Shown here: one piece after another, positions 1 through 10,558 of the stretch | How positions within the stretch are numbered: the stretch's first letter is position 1 | How the letters are laid out: every line of letters begins with the position of its first letter | NCBI GenBank assembly: GCA_030762175.1 | Contig: CM060831.1 | Span: 1,614,501 to 1,678,500, forward strand | Source of the DNA: Metallyticus violacea | Taxonomy: Eukaryota; Arthropoda; Insecta; Mantodea; Metallyticidae | Reading direction: 5' to 3' | Length of the DNA: 64,000 nucleotides | Position numbers and translations under genes: made by a program | Notes under the pieces: generated by a model | Databases searched by the model: none | The model's input: only the letters and a program-made list of their open reading frames with translations | What the model was told of the DNA's origin: nothing

Positions 1-64
1 GATTTGATAATGCAACACTAGTGAAAATTAGGCCAGTCCGTTGAAGGCTTGAGAAAGAAGCATG

Positions 65-855
65 TATATTAAGATCATTGTGTGACTCAGTGGAACTAAC
101 ACTCTTTTGCTCCACTTGTTTAAATTTGTAGGACCGGTTTCACGAACCCTTCATTGGATTCGTCAGCCCATTGTCCACTGGAGGATAAACCTTTATGCTT
201 TAGGGATGCATAATCTGCTCTGGTGGAGGTGTGATGAAGATGAACTTTATGTTTTCATACCGGTAGTGTCAAAGTTCATTAAACTATCTTTGTACTTGTA
301 AATGTAGATTTTCTCCAATGTTAGTAATTCTGCAGGTCCTTGCACTGATTTTAATACTTTTTTTTAATCAATATGTCAGTTTTTGTCCAGAAATGAGATG
401 CCATAGCTGGTTTCTCCAACTGTTTGTATTTTACGTTTCTGAAATATTCCTTTAACTGTGTGTCTGTGTTTCTCTTTGTTTTCCCAATGTAGATTTTTTC
501 ACATTCTGCACAACTTATTTTATAAATGCCTGCTTTTTTCCTTGAGGAATATTGTCATTAACATTACCAATCAGGAGATTTTTAACATTAAATCTGTTTA
601 CAGGTGCTAACCTGACATTAAAATCTTTAAGAATAATCTGTTTTTTTTTTTTTTAACCCCAAGGATGATATGTGAACTTTTTAAAAATTAGCTTATATTT
701 TTTGCAGGAAGTATTGTGGTTTCTTTAATAAGTTTTTGCCTCTTGAATTTCTGTATTTTTTTTTGTGTACCAGTTCTTTGTTATAACCATTTTAACTGCT
801 ATTCTTTCTACTTGTTTGTAGTCTTTAATATATTCTTCTTGGCTAGTTTTAAGAA
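65..855 (-). mobile_element. Penelope-like element, group A, 5'-truncated 3' portion
   Basis: Read on the minus strand, this is the 3' half of a PLE. It holds remnants of a GIY-YIG endonuclease (GIYKI-like start, YIGKTKRN, then HFW), a short spacer, a hammerhead terminus and a tail ending ATTGTGTGA.. at about 65-95. The same sequence recurs on the plus strand at 2866-3655 and 62225-63274, which identifies the family. The reading frame is broken by indels, so the copy is dead. It ends near 855, where LINE sequence begins. Confidence 0.8.
132..166 (-). ncRNA. hammerhead ribozyme motif, PLE group A
   Basis: The minus strand reads CTGACGA, then stem II, then GAAAC-CGGTC. The core matches CUGANGA...GAAA and stem III is the palindrome ACCGGT followed by C, the expected cleavage position. 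Stem II is weakened relative to the sister copy at 3536-3570 (CCAAT facing GTTCG), so activity is doubtful. Confidence 0.6.
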
Positions 856-2826
856 CAAGAAGAATAAAGTTCCCAAAGGTTGGAGAACAGCAATTATAGT
901 ACCTATATTTAAAGGAAAAGGTACATAAACAAACTAGCTAATTATAGAGGAATTAGTCTATTATTGATCTTAGATAAGCTACATACAGGCATTCTGGCAA
1001 AAGGCTCCAAATTTGGGCAGAACAAATAAATTATTCAAGTTCCAAGCAGGCAGGCTTCAGGAAAAATAAGAGGACAGTGGATAATGTCTTCATTATTCAT
1101 ACAATGGTACAGAAATATCTAGGCCAAAAAAGAGGGAGACTATACATGTTTTTTGTGGATTTTGAAAAGGTATTTGATACAATTAACTGCAAGGCATTAT
1201 GGTCAAAATTGAAGGGTGAGTATTAGTAATAAGTTTATAAAAGCATTAGAAAATTTATATTATGAAAATGATTACTGTATTAAGATTGCCCAGGATAGGT
1301 TGACTCCAAATAATTTGAACACAATAGGTGTAAATCAAGTTCCATACTGTTTAACTTGTTCATTAATGATATTTTAGAAGTAGTTTGCAAAGTTTATACC
1401 CACATGCCCACAGTTGAAAATGTTGAGATTCCGAGACTATTATTTGCGCACGATTTGATAATGGAGTCAATTACTAATATTGGTCTAGTGAAATCAATTT
1501 AAGTAATAGCTAAATTCTGTAAGAAGTGGGGACTAAGAATAAACATTTGAAAATCAAAAATCATGATATTTAAGAATGGAAACAAGTTACACAAGAATGA
1601 AAAATGCTATTGGGAAGGGGCAGAAATTGAGGTGGTCAACAAGTTTGACTATTTGGGTATCAGGCTTAACAAGAATGGAGGGTAGAGGGAACAAAAAAGA
1701 AAGGTTCTAGCAAAAGGTAGGTTAGCTTTGAAAGCTATTACTATCTGTAGGTATAAAGTACCAGAAATGCATATAAAGTGGTTGGAGAAAATATATAAGG
1801 TAGTAGTAGAGGCTAAAATGATGTTTGCAGTAGAAATTTGGGGTTGCGATGAGGGATGGTTAAATGTAGACTTTATTCACAGGAATTTCTGCAAACAAAT
1901 TATGGGCCTAGCAAAAAGCTCACCAAACGGGGCTGCACAAGCTGAATTAGGCAGAATAGGGAGCAAAGGAAAAATAATGACAAAAACTCTGAAATATTGG
2001 TTTAGGATTAAGAATTTAGAAGAGAATTTTATTTTCGAACACTGTCTAGTGATGCAAGAGAAAGTGAGGGGAAGAAATACTTGGGTTAGTTGAATCAATG
2101 AGATTATGGAAAAAATTGGCTTGAGTATGTTGTGGCATGATAGAGAAAGTAAAGAAAGAGGTTTTTGGAAATAAATTAAACAAAGAACTGATAATATGGA
2201 AAGACAGGAGATATTAGGTAGTTTTATTACTAAAAAGTCATTGAGGGTTTATAGGGGGTTAAAGGAAATATAGGGTAGAGAGAATTATGTGGATGAAGGT
2301 GACAGGTGGGTGAGGGAGGGAATCTCATGGGCCTGGACAGGGGTAGTGAATCTGAAAGAAATAAGAGGATGCTTAAATATAGAGGAATATTCGATGTGTG
2401 GAATGCAAGATAGTTACTGGTATGCAATTATGGAATGTAGAGAAACTAAAGAAATGAGAGCAAACTTAGGATTAAGAAGTGGGATAATTTAGGGGAAATA
2501 AGTTAGTGAATATGAAAACAAGGCAGAAAATCTTGGAGTTTGGGAATTATTTAGGTAAGGTTAAAAGAAAATTGTTGAAGAAAATAAGTAAGAAATGAAG
2601 AACCAAATCAGGCAGAAATATAATTTACGTTGGTTTTTGGTTCAGTTAATTTTGTAGATGCAAGTTGCATAATAGCTGAGTAACCGCAAGGTTGAAACTA
2701 TTCGGGCCACTTGGTTACACAGCAACTCGAGAAGATTTACTAGAGTGACCATGGTTGTATTTTATTGTATGACTGAGTGATTGTAAAGTAGTACTGTGGA
2801 AGCTTGTTGCATTATTAAGTGGAAAT
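855..2826 (+). pseudogene. non-LTR retrotransposon (LINE) copy 1, RT to C-terminus, degraded
   Basis: The translation in shifting frames gives RT blocks in the right order: PKGWRTAIIVPIFKGKG near 865-925; a QAGFRKNKRTVDNVF-like block near 1045-1090; the motif-A equivalent FVDFEKVFDT near 1150-1180; and LLFAHD near 1438-1460, where the catalytic YADD-type motif has lost its first Asp. The longest open piece, 1728-2093, is the region after RT (AVEIWGCDEGW, SPNGAAQAELGR). A C-terminal Cys-rich block follows at 2289-2492. Several stops and frameshifts make it non-functional. The copy at 23290-24790 is the same family. It sits between two outward-facing PLE A fragments. Confidence 0.8.
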
Positions 2827-2865
2827 AAATTCAATTCAATTCAATTCAACTCAACTCATTTCAAT
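2827..2865 (+). repeat. (TTCAA)n tail of LINE copy 1
   Basis: About six units of TTCAA / TCAAC directly follow GGAAATAAA at the end of the LINE. Short tandem tails of this kind are usual at the 3' end of some non-LTR retrotransposons. Confidence 0.6.
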
Positions 2866-3655
2866 AAGAATGCCTTAAAGAATACAAACAAATAGAAAGA
2901 ACAGCAGTTAAAAATGATTATAACAAAGAACTAGACACAAAAAGGTACAGAGATTCAAGAGGTAAAAACTTATTAAAGAAACCATAACACTTTCAGGCAA
3001 AAAAAATAAAAAGCTAATTTTTAAAAAATTCACATATCCATGGGCTACAAAAATAAAAAAATTAGAATATTCTTAACAGATTTTAATATCAGCTTAGCCC
3101 TGTAAACAGATATAATGTTAACATCTCCTGATTGATAATGTTAATGACAGTATTCCACAAGAGAAAAAAGCACTTATTTATAAAATAAGTTGCGCAGAAT
3201 GTGAAAAAATCCACATTTGAAAAACAAAGAGACAAATAGGCACACAGTTAAGAACATTTCAGAAACATATAATACAAGCAGTTTGAGAAACCAGCAGTGG
3301 CATCTCATTTCTGAACAAAAACCAAGACATGTTGAATAAAACAAAATTATTACAATCAGTGCAAGGGCCTACAGAATTAGACACATGGGAGAAAATATAC
3401 TTTTACAAGTACAAGAAGTTTAACGAACTTTGACATTTCCGGTATGAAAACATAAAGTTCAACTTCATCACACCTCCACCAGAGCAGACTACACTTCCCC
3501 ACAGCATAACAGTTTATCCTCCAGTGGATAATGGGCTGACGATGCGAACGAAGGGTTCGTGAAACCGGTCCTGCAAATTTAAACAAGTGGAGCAAAAGAG
3601 TGTTAGTTCTACTCAATCACACAATGATCTTAATGTATAATTAGCTTTATTGTGC
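2866..3655 (+). mobile_element. Penelope-like element, group A, 3' portion
   Basis: This is the plus-strand mirror of 65-855. It begins inside the linker after RT (AAAGAATACAAACAAA..) and runs through a decayed GIY-YIG endonuclease (KISCAECEK.., stop in the YIG segment) and the spacer to an intact-looking hammerhead at 3536-3570. The terminal tail contains CACACAATGATCTTAAT and a ..GTGCAATGTTCCAATTAAC end. No intact frame remains. Confidence 0.8.
3536..3570 (+). ncRNA. hammerhead ribozyme, PLE group A, intact core
   Basis: CTGACGA is followed by stem II (CGAAC paired with GTTCG around a GAAGG loop), then GAAAC-CGGTC. Stem III is ACCGGT, self-complementary, with cleavage expected after the final C. 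Only one or two stem I pairs form (GGG before the core, CTG after), which suggests it would act best as a dimer, as described for PLE hammerheads with very short stem III. Confidence 0.7.
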
Positions 3656-4086
3656 AATGTTCCAATTAACAATGTACATTAAGATTGAAATTTTATGAAT
3701 GAAGTTTATAGTGGGTTCACAGTGGTACTTAGTATAGTTTCTCATTAGGCTAATCATTTTTGTGTTGATCATGACTAAACACATCAACAGATGAAGGAAC
3801 TGTAAAATATGTGCCAGATGCTCAAGAAAATTGTTGTGTGACATGTGAGCAACTTTCAGAAGCCATCAATGTCAGTGTTTTGTATTTTCACAAATTTTCA
3901 CAGAAGGGAGAAATTTATGCCTGATGGGTCTCTCACTTTTTGACTGCTGGTTTGCAGTAATTCCATCTCTTTGTGAGGCACCTGGGTAATGCTAAGTGGA
4001 TTACAGCCATGGCAAGCTTTCCAAGATATAAGAGCTCTACTCTGGAATACTGGTGGCTTAACAGATCAATCATAAAACTAGGAAAG
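3656..4086. other. unannotated stretch
   Basis: AT-rich intergenic or intronic sequence. No coding similarity, tandem repeat or PLE terminus was recognised here. Confidence 0.5.
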
Positions 4087-4094
4087 TGAATAAG

Positions 4095-5050
4095 AACATG
4101 CTAATTAACTAAATTGTACTTACGAAGCTGTAGACAGTGGAGTGGTAATATATTCTACAATTATATATTCAACTTGTTTACACTAAACTCTACATACAAA
4201 AACCAAGACATATTTCAGGAATAGTCACTCCCATCTTCAGTTGTTGACCAACTACTGTTACACGAAATGGTGGCTGAATACCCAGATGCTTCTGTGGTGG
4301 TGTCAGATGGTTGTAGTAGGAACTTGAAGTTCATCCATAGGAGCAAAATCAAAGTTCATTAAATTTTCTTTATTTTTTTAGAATGGAAATTTTTTTCCCA
4401 AGTTAATAGTTCCATTGGGTGTAAAGCTGTTTCAGCAGGTTAATCTCTGGTTTAATTTAATGATTTTTGGTCCAAAAGTAAGTTACTACCACTGATTTAT
4501 ATACCTGCTTAAACCAAATATTCCTAAAGTGTTCCTTTCTCCAAATTTCCAAATTTCTCTTTGTTTTTCCAGTATATCTCTGATCACAATCTGCACATTT
4601 GATTTCATAAATTCCTGGTTTCTGTTCTGTTCGTATGGTTTCTTTTACCGTGCAACCTAATAAATTCTTGATATTATATTTGTTCTTTGGGGCTATTATT
4701 ATTTCATATTCTTTGAAAATTGTCTTAAATTTGTTGTGATAAATTGGATGGTATGTGAAACTTTTGAATTTGTATCTTTCCTTGGTGTTCTTCAGTGTAG
4801 AAACTTCTCTTATCAATTTTTGTCTTTTAAATTTATTGATAAATTTTATTACTGTGTCTTTTTCCAAACCATTGGTTATAGCTGTCTTTATTATCTATTG
4901 GTATTCCAATTTGTACTGTGTTTCTGTGAGAGGGATGTTGGTTTGTGCCAAGCTGTGAAACGCTGCATATTTATGTGGAATGGGGTTATAACTATAATTT
5001 TATGTAATTTTCTATGTGTGTTTCTTTTCTATGAATTCCAAAGTTCAGAC
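4095..5050 (-). mobile_element. Penelope-like element, group C, RT tail plus endonuclease
   Basis: The minus-strand frame 4457-4867 encodes the linker and GIY-YIG endonuclease: LLGCTVKETIRTEQKPGIYE, then CDQRYTGKTKRN (YIG changed to YTG), RKEHFRN and FWTKNH. Upstream (4870-5050) is the end of the RT (ITPFHI.. type). The end facing 4100 has the group C tail (TTGTACTTACGAAGCTG read on plus). A frameshift and missing N-terminal half make it inactive. The hammerhead at 4206-4241 has GAAAT in place of GAAAC. Confidence 0.8.
4206..4241 (-). ncRNA. hammerhead motif, PLE group C
   Basis: The minus strand gives CTGAAGA, stem II (GGGAGT facing ATTCC), then GAAAT-ATGTC. The invariant GAAA is kept, but position 15.2 is U, so the C-G closing pair of stem III is lost. 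Confidence 0.5.
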
Positions 5051-5399
5051 TATCCCCATTTCTTATAATTTTTAAATATAGAAATGGGAGGAATGGGAGC
5101 CAACCAACTCGATTCCGCTTAACTGTTGGGTATAATTGCCTTCAGAACATCTCTTCAGGATGAAATTATTCAAGGACAGTTACTGTTCATTGTGTAAGGA
5201 GTGAATACTATCCTAAACAAAGAATATCTACTGAAATGCAGCCAACATGATAGCAATAAACAAATAAAAAGAGATACTGTCTGAAAAGTAAATATATAAG
5301 TAAAATAAAAGTAAGCATTATTTATTAAATGATTTTCTACATTCAAAGTAAACAGATATATGAGGATTACTCCAAATTTACAATTTATTTGTAACTTTT
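5051..5399. other. unannotated stretch with a dispersed repeat
   Basis: No gene is seen. The part around 5120-5275 (CAGCCAACATGATAGCAATA..) resembles 39720-39815 (CAGCCAACTTGATAGCAACA..). Both may be remnants of the same LINE 3' region, but no protein evidence confirms it. Confidence 0.35.
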
Positions 5400-6165
5400 A
5401 TAGCTTTGAAAATGTGTCTAACCAAGTTTGTTTTGGGAGGTCATTCGCAGCATCTTTATGTGATGGAAATTGGCAAACACAAAAATTTTATTATTTTTAG
5501 GGAAAAGGAAAACATCACGTGTGGCCAGTACAGGAGAATAAGGTTGGTTGGGAAGTCTCTGATCTTTCGGTTTGCTAAGAAATCTAGTGTTCTGGCTCAT
5601 GTGTGTGCAGAAGCATTATCATGGTGATCATAGGATTCGAGATTCATGGTTTCCACCCTATAATATGTACAAGTAAAAATACCATCAAGCTCAAGAACAA
5701 TGTATTTACAAAATATGTGAAAAAAAGTGTGAACTATACCACTTCAACAAGTACAAAAAAAGGACATGCTCTTTAAATGAGCTATCAAAGCAAAGAGACA
5801 CGGTATGCTCATTTGAATGCAACTTTGGTTTATTATATTATCATGGGATGCAACAGATGATTGGCGTAGATGCTTTGCTTTCCTAATGGCATACAGTCAT
5901 TTACCTACTACTCTGCAGTTACTGCTTTTTGGATATCCAGGGTTATGGTAAATGATGGCCTTTGTGAAAAGGGAAACTACCATCTTTTTTTCTGTACTTT
6001 TGCTTCTTTGCTCTTTTTTTGGTAGGTCAGCTTTTGAACAGCACCATACTGCCAACTGCTGTTTTGTTTTTGGATCATTGAGGCATATCATGTAACAACA
6101 TTGTAGTGCCCTTGCCTCTTCCATTGTCATTTTTCTTGCATGAAACAGCACCATTAATGAATGCA
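5400..6165 (-). pseudogene. mariner transposase fragment (catalytic region), degraded
   Basis: On the minus strand, 5897-6154 gives the block after the first catalytic Asp: NDPKTKQQLAVW, then KSTEKKMVVSLFTKA. It corresponds to the YDPETKQQS..W / K.M...FFTK stretch of mariner transposases. Lower down, 5418-5640 gives HHDNASAHT (second Asp) and QPYSPVLATRDVFLFPK (third-Asp block, normally SPDLAPxDFFLFPK, so mutated). Stops and frameshifts lie between the blocks. The helix-turn-helix part is absent. Confidence 0.7.
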
Positions 6166-6174
6166 GTAGCCAGC

Positions 6175-6809
6175 AAGAACAACACTTGGTTACTTTACAA
6201 CATTCACTGATAAGGGTACTGTAAATGAAACTGTGGAAAAAGCTGAGCTTTGGTTTACACGCAATGGTTTTTTTATGAATGCAAACAAATCACAAAATAT
6301 AATTTCAGCCTAAAAAATATAGGCACTCTCTGTGACAATGTGAAACTTCTTGGCATGATAATTGACAAGCATCTATCCTGGAATCCTCACATTGATTTTA
6401 TATGTAGTCAGTTATCATGCACTGTATTCTTACTAGCAAACCTAAAAAAGGCTGTCCCTAAAGATTTTATTCGTAGGCTTGCTTTTCCTTCTTTCAAAGC
6501 ATTTTAGGTATGGCTTAGTAAGTAATTCAAGGATATCAGAAGTGCCAAAAATTAAAAAAAAAAGTTATTAGAATATTAATAAACTCTTAAGAATATTGAA
6601 CATTGTGAGTCACTATTTGTAGATCTAGAAATTCTTACAGTTATTAATTTATATATTTATGATGTTTTGGTACATATTAAAGAGAATTTGCAAATTTATA
6701 ATGTAAGGAGTGAAATACACACATATAACACATGTAACAGGAACAGAGTAGATATGCCATATCATAGGTTGCAGAAGACCTCTGGATATTACAAAATAAC
6801 AGGAATAAA
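6175..6809 (+). pseudogene. jockey/CR1-like LINE, end of RT and C-terminal part, first segment
   Basis: The frame 6250-6507 contains VKLLGMIIDKHLSWNPHIDF, the K-LGV-ID-L-W--HI motif that follows RT in jockey/CR1-type LINEs, then LANLKKAVPKDFIRRLAFP. Further on, 6667-6800 reads EIHTYNTCNRNRVDMPYHRL, the DIH-YNTRN C-terminal block. The element is cut by a PLE at 6810 and resumes at 9482. Confidence 0.75.
6798..6809 (+). repeat. target-site duplication, left copy (AACAGGAATAAA)
   Basis: This 12-bp string recurs exactly at 9482-9493, immediately outside the PLE C copy. Removing the PLE restores a continuous LINE (GIKLFN-like block after the duplication). Confidence 0.85.
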
Positions 6810-6865
6810 TAAACAATGCAATACAGTTTTTTTCACACTAACTCCATTCACTTACATAAAATTTG

Positions 6866-6901
6866 GACATATGTTTCGGGAGTGATCCCTCCCATCTTCA
6901 G
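6866..6901 (-). ncRNA. hammerhead ribozyme, PLE group C, intact core (left arm)
   Basis: The minus strand reads CTGAAGA, stem II (GGGAG/CTCCC around GGATCA), GAAAC-ATATGTC. Stem III ACATATGT is a perfect palindrome. It is identical to the plus-strand motif at 9343-9378. Confidence 0.75.
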
Positions 6902-7375
6902 CCTGTAGATAAACTGTTGTTATATGTGGCAGTTGGGTCTCTTGATGTTCTTGTGGCAGCATCTGTTGGTTCTATTAGGAATTTACTGAGTTCATCCAAT
7001 GGAGGGAAATCGAAATTCATCAAATTATCCTTATTTTTTGTAATGAAAATGTTTTCCCAAGTGGAAAGTTCTATTGCATTATGAAGTTGTTTAAGTAGTT
7101 TTATCTCTGGTTTAATTTCATGATTTTTATTCCAAAAGTGCGCTGCTATTGCTGATTTATCAATTTGTTTTAAGCGAATATTTCTGAAGTGTTCTTTTTT
7201 CCGGATTCCCAAATTCCTCTTCGTTTTTCCAATGTATTTTTTATCGCACTCTGCACATTCTATTTTGTAAATACCTGACTTTTGTTCTGTTGGCATGTAG
7301 TCCTTTACTCTGCAACCTAATAAGTTCTGTATATTAAAATTGTTCTTTGGGGCTAACATAATTCCTTGTTCTTTG
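6898..7375 (-). pseudogene. GIY-YIG endonuclease domain in the inverted arm of PLE C
   Basis: An open minus-strand frame of about 160 codons reaches to 7380. It holds the C-terminal part of the PLE protein: LLGCRVKDYMPTEQKSGIYK (GIY), CAECDKKYIGKTKRNLG (YIG motif), RKKEHFRNIRLKQ (catalytic Arg and Glu region) and HFWNKNHE. It lacks any RT because the inverted copy is truncated at 7375. The frame is open, but without the RT it cannot act as a complete PLE protein. Confidence 0.8.
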
Positions 7376-8610
7376 AACAAACCACAGAGAACGTAATTAA
7401 TATTTCAAGCACCACATTTTCAAACAACGAACTAAAATTCCTAAACCAAGGTCTAAAAACATGTGTAGGTTTCTCCAAAAACATAGAAGATTACATCGCG
7501 GATATTAACATGGCCACCAATGAACTGAAAGGAAATGAAAAATCATTTATCAAATTGAAATGTACAAAAACCTTAGAGAAAATAAAAAACCAAAATAAAT
7601 TCAAAAATTACATAAACATAATAAAACAACTAAAAGAAAAACCGGTAGTATTCACAAAAACAGATAAAGGCAATAAAATCGCCATTTTGAACCAAGAAGA
7701 CTACATAGACAGGATAGAAACCATGTTAAAAGGTCAAGATTATAAACCAATTACAGAGAATTCACTAAAAACCTGTACTAAAAGCTTGAATAAAACATTA
7801 GATGAAATAAAAATACTGTCCACTACTGAAAAACAAAAACTCACACACAGTAACCCAGTATTACCTAGAATGTATGCACTTCCTAAATTACACAAAAAAA
7901 GACAACAGCATGAGACCTATAATCAATAATATCAATTCACCAACATACTTGTTAGCAAAAAAATTAACCTACATTTTCAAATCCTTGAAAAAATACCAAA
8001 GTTTGAGTGTCAAAAATTCACAAGATTTGGTAGAAAAATTACAAAATTACAAAATTACAGCAGAAAATATAATGGTATCATTTGATGTAAAAGCCTTATT
8101 CCCAAGCATACCAAAAGATACACTTATGCTAATGTTAAAGAAATGGTTAAAATCCTTAGATCTACAGACACAAGAAATTAAAGACTTGATAAAATTTACA
8201 AACATTTGCATCGAACAAAATTACTTCATTTTCAATAAAAAATATTACCAACAAGTCTCGGGACTAGCTATGGGAAACCAGTTATCTCCATTTCTAGCAG
8301 ATTTTTTTATGAGTTCGTTTGAAATGCATATCACCAAAGCCTTCCCTCTAATCTTCAAAACATGGTATAGGTTGTGGATGACATATTTGCAATAATTCCA
8401 AAAAAACATACAACAGTTGCACTAAAACTTCTGAATTTGCAGCACAAATCTATAAATTTCACCATAGAGGAAGAAAGAAATGGATATCTCCCCTTCCTAG
8501 ATGTAAAAATCATAAGAAATGAAAACTATCTTACATTTGGAATTCATAGAAAGGATACTCACACAGAAAATTACAAAAAAATGACAGTTTTATATGCATA
8601 TTTATGACAT
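7376..8610 (+). pseudogene. Penelope-like reverse transcriptase, frameshifted
   Basis: Three overlapping frames give one RT. The first (7366-7929) is the N-terminal region with KPVVFTKTDKGNKIAILNQE and LPRMYALPKLHK. The second (7874-8395) has RPIINNINSPTYLLAKKL, MVSFDVKALFPSIP (catalytic Asp of motif A) and QQVSGLAMGNQLSPFLADFF. The third (8374-8607) has MDDIFAIIPKK (the YxDD box, first residue in the shifted frame) and RNGYLPFLDVKI. Breaks near 7900, 8370 and 8605. Order and motifs are those of Penelope RTs, which are related to telomerase RT. Confidence 0.85.
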
Positions 8611-8865
8611 AAATGTGCAGTGTTTTATAGTTTAGCACACAGATTAGTTAACATTCCACTCACAGAAACAGAGTACAAATTGGAATACCAACAAATCATA
8701 AAGATAGCAGAAACTAATGGATACAACAAAGACACAGTAATAAAAATCATCAATAAAACCAAAGAGCAATAAGAGATGTTTCCACACTTAAAAGTGCAAA
8801 AACAAAAGGTACAAATTCAAAAGTTTCACATACCACCCAATTTACCACAATAAGTTCAAAAAGAT

Positions 8866-9346
8866 ATTCAAAGAACAAGGAATTATTTTAGCCCCAAAGA
8901 ACAATTTTAATATACAGAACTTATTAGGTTGCAGAGTAAAGGACTACATGCCAACAGAACAAAAGTCAGGTATTTACAAAATAGAATGTGCAGAGTGCGA
9001 TAAAAAATACATTGGAAAAACGAAGAGGAATTTGGGAATCCGGAAAAAAGAACACTTCAGAAATATTCACTTAAAACAAATTGATAAATCAGCAATAGCA
9101 GTGCACTTTTGGAATAAAAATCATGAAATTAAACCAGAGATAAAACCACTTAAACAACTTCATAATGCAATAGAACTTTCCACTTGGGAAAACATTTTCA
9201 TTACAAAAAATAAGGATAATTTGATGAATTTCGATTTCCCTTCATTGGATGAACTCAGTAAATTCCTAATAGAACCAACAGATGCTGCCACAAGAACATC
9301 AAGAGACCCAACCGCCACGTATAACAACAGTTTATCTACAGGCTGA
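8866..9346 (+). pseudogene. GIY-YIG endonuclease domain of forward PLE C
   Basis: The plus frame 8948-9346 carries KSGIYKIECAECDKKYIGKT, RKKEHFRNI, then HFWNKNHEIKPE and a C-terminal SKFLIEPTDAATRTS segment. All catalytic-type positions of the GIY-YIG fold in PLEs (GIY, YIG, Arg, His/Glu) are visible. It is separated from the RT by the frame break near 8605. The stop codon lies in the first bases of the hammerhead core. Confidence 0.8.
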
Positions 9347-9378
9347 AGATGGGAGGGATCACTCCCGAAACATATGTC
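9343..9378 (+). ncRNA. hammerhead ribozyme, PLE group C, intact core (right arm)
   Basis: CTGAAGA, stem II GGGAG/CTCCC, GAAAC-ATATGTC, cleavage expected after the last C. It overlaps the stop codon of the endonuclease frame (GGC TGA AGA). Confidence 0.75.
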
Positions 9379-9481
9379 CAAATTTTATGTAAGTGAATGG
9401 AGTTAGTGTGAAAAAAACTGTATTACATTGTTTATGTATATACCACTCCATTGTCAACAGCTTCATAAGTACATTTAATTG

Positions 9482-9839
9482 AACAGGAATAAAACTTTTC
9501 AATTCACTTCCTTTAGAAATAAGTGCTGTAAATATTCAGCTATTCAAAGAGAGAATATATAAATGGTTAATTAAACATCTTTTCTACAATACTTCTTAGG
9601 CCTTCACGGCCGGTGTTAATAGTTAAAACAGCCCGGGAGATTTTAACTGTTTTAACTACCCTTTCTACAGCATACAAAAATTTGAAGTAGAAAATAAGAG
9701 TAGTATGAAATAAAAAAGTTACAATGTATATGATGTAAATAAGCTGTTACTCTTCATCCATAGACTTTAAGCCTCTTTCTCCTTTTTTTCTTTTGACAAA
9801 GTTTATTGAAATTATTGTAATTACCAAATGGAGAATAAA
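9482..9839 (+). pseudogene. LINE (jockey/CR1-like), second segment and 3' end
   Basis: Continuation of 6175-6809 after the PLE. It opens with the right TSD copy and a KTFQFTSFR / FKERIYKWLI-like end, followed by a 3' untranslated part that ends TTGTAATTACCAAATGGAG-AATAAAC. The same 3' end occurs at 12231-12273. Confidence 0.65.
9595..9660. repeat. GC-rich palindromic insertion in the LINE tail
   Basis: AGGCCTTCACGGCCGG is followed by a perfect 12-bp inverted repeat: TAGTTAAAACAG (9620-9631) and CTGTTTTAACTA (9647-9658) around CCCGGGAGATTTTAA. Composition and structure differ sharply from the AT-rich surroundings. TTTCTACA occurs on both sides and might be a short duplication. Confidence 0.45.
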
Positions 9840-9840
9840 C

Positions 9841-9899
<59 letters not shown>
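9840..9899 (+). repeat. (ATT)n microsatellite
   Basis: Twenty uninterrupted TAT/ATT units at the 3' end of the LINE. It is probably its expanded tail. Confidence 0.95.
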
Positions 9900-9900
<1 letters not shown>

Positions 9901-10476
9901 TGATTGTCAGTGTAGTTAGAGTGAGAATCCTCTGTAACTTAGGCACAGTTGCAATTGCTTCTAGAGCTATGTTGTGTGAGAACAACCTATCTGAGGTTGT
10001 TCTTACAGAAATTCCTGACATCTTTAGAACTCCCAAAACCAATTGTCAATGGTGGCTCTGGAAAATGCATAAAAAATTCACACCATAATACTCATGACTC
10101 TGCTCTATTATTAACCTCTTTTTGAAGTCATAATAAATCACAACACCAAAATCAAGTCATGACAGCTCCACTGTTTTTGCATGCTTGTGCAGCAATGAAT
10201 GCATTTTCAACTGCATTTTTGCGGATTGCATTATTGTGTAATAAAATATGCTTATGGCTTTAAAATACCTCTCTTTCAAATTAAAGCAATTATACTGCTG
10301 CCACTTTTATGGTTTAACTGCTGCTAAAAACTTTTGGAGTGACCCTAGCATCAAAACAGTTAGATGAGTTCAGGACTTTGGAAGATCCAAAAGGCACTGC
10401 AACTCCCAGTCCACATACCTATTACTATATAACTTGACCCATAGACAACACGATAGTGTGAAATGTGTGTGTTTAC
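9900..10476. other. unannotated stretch
   Basis: No repeat or coding similarity recognised. If the exon at 10477 is real, this is the start of its downstream intron. Confidence 0.4.
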
Positions 10477-10558
10477 CTTTCTTCGCCATGAGCATCAGGA
10501 CTATCATTATTCTCAATGGTGTAAATCTCTTCATTTATTGGGTCTGTAGCCATTATAT
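10477..10558 (-). CDS. first coding exon of an unidentified gene
   Basis: On the minus strand an acceptor (AATTTACAG) ends at 10559, the exon starts ATATA, and ATG is at 10553-10551. The translation is MATDPINEEIYTIENN.. for 25 codons plus two bases. The exon closes AAAG with donor GTAAAC from 10476. The start has A at -3 and G at +4, a good Kozak context. Only five untranslated bases precede it, so a non-coding exon must lie upstream (higher coordinates). The peptide is acidic and not low-complexity, unlike chance frames nearby. I do not recognise the protein. No further exon was found between here and position 1, so intron 1 exceeds 10 kb. Confidence 0.55.

Larger units (their letters stand above)
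6810..9481 (+). mobile_element. Penelope-like element, group C, near full-length head-to-head copy (2672 bp)
   Basis: The best-defined PLE in the window. An exact 12-bp TSD bounds it inside a LINE. The left 565 bp are an inverted, truncated terminal piece (hammerhead and endonuclease on the minus strand, 6810-7375). The forward copy follows: N-terminal region and RT (7376-8610), linker, GIY-YIG endonuclease (8866-9346), hammerhead (9343-9378) and a tail ending TTTAATTG. The left piece and 8866-9440 form a long, highly similar inverted repeat. The forward copy has three frame breaks, so it no longer encodes an intact protein, but sequence similarity between its two arms is high. Confidence 0.85.

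Noticed and set aside
9821..10088. Open frames on both strands with long Leu or Asn runs
   Set aside because: They are translations of the (ATT)n microsatellite at 9840-9899.
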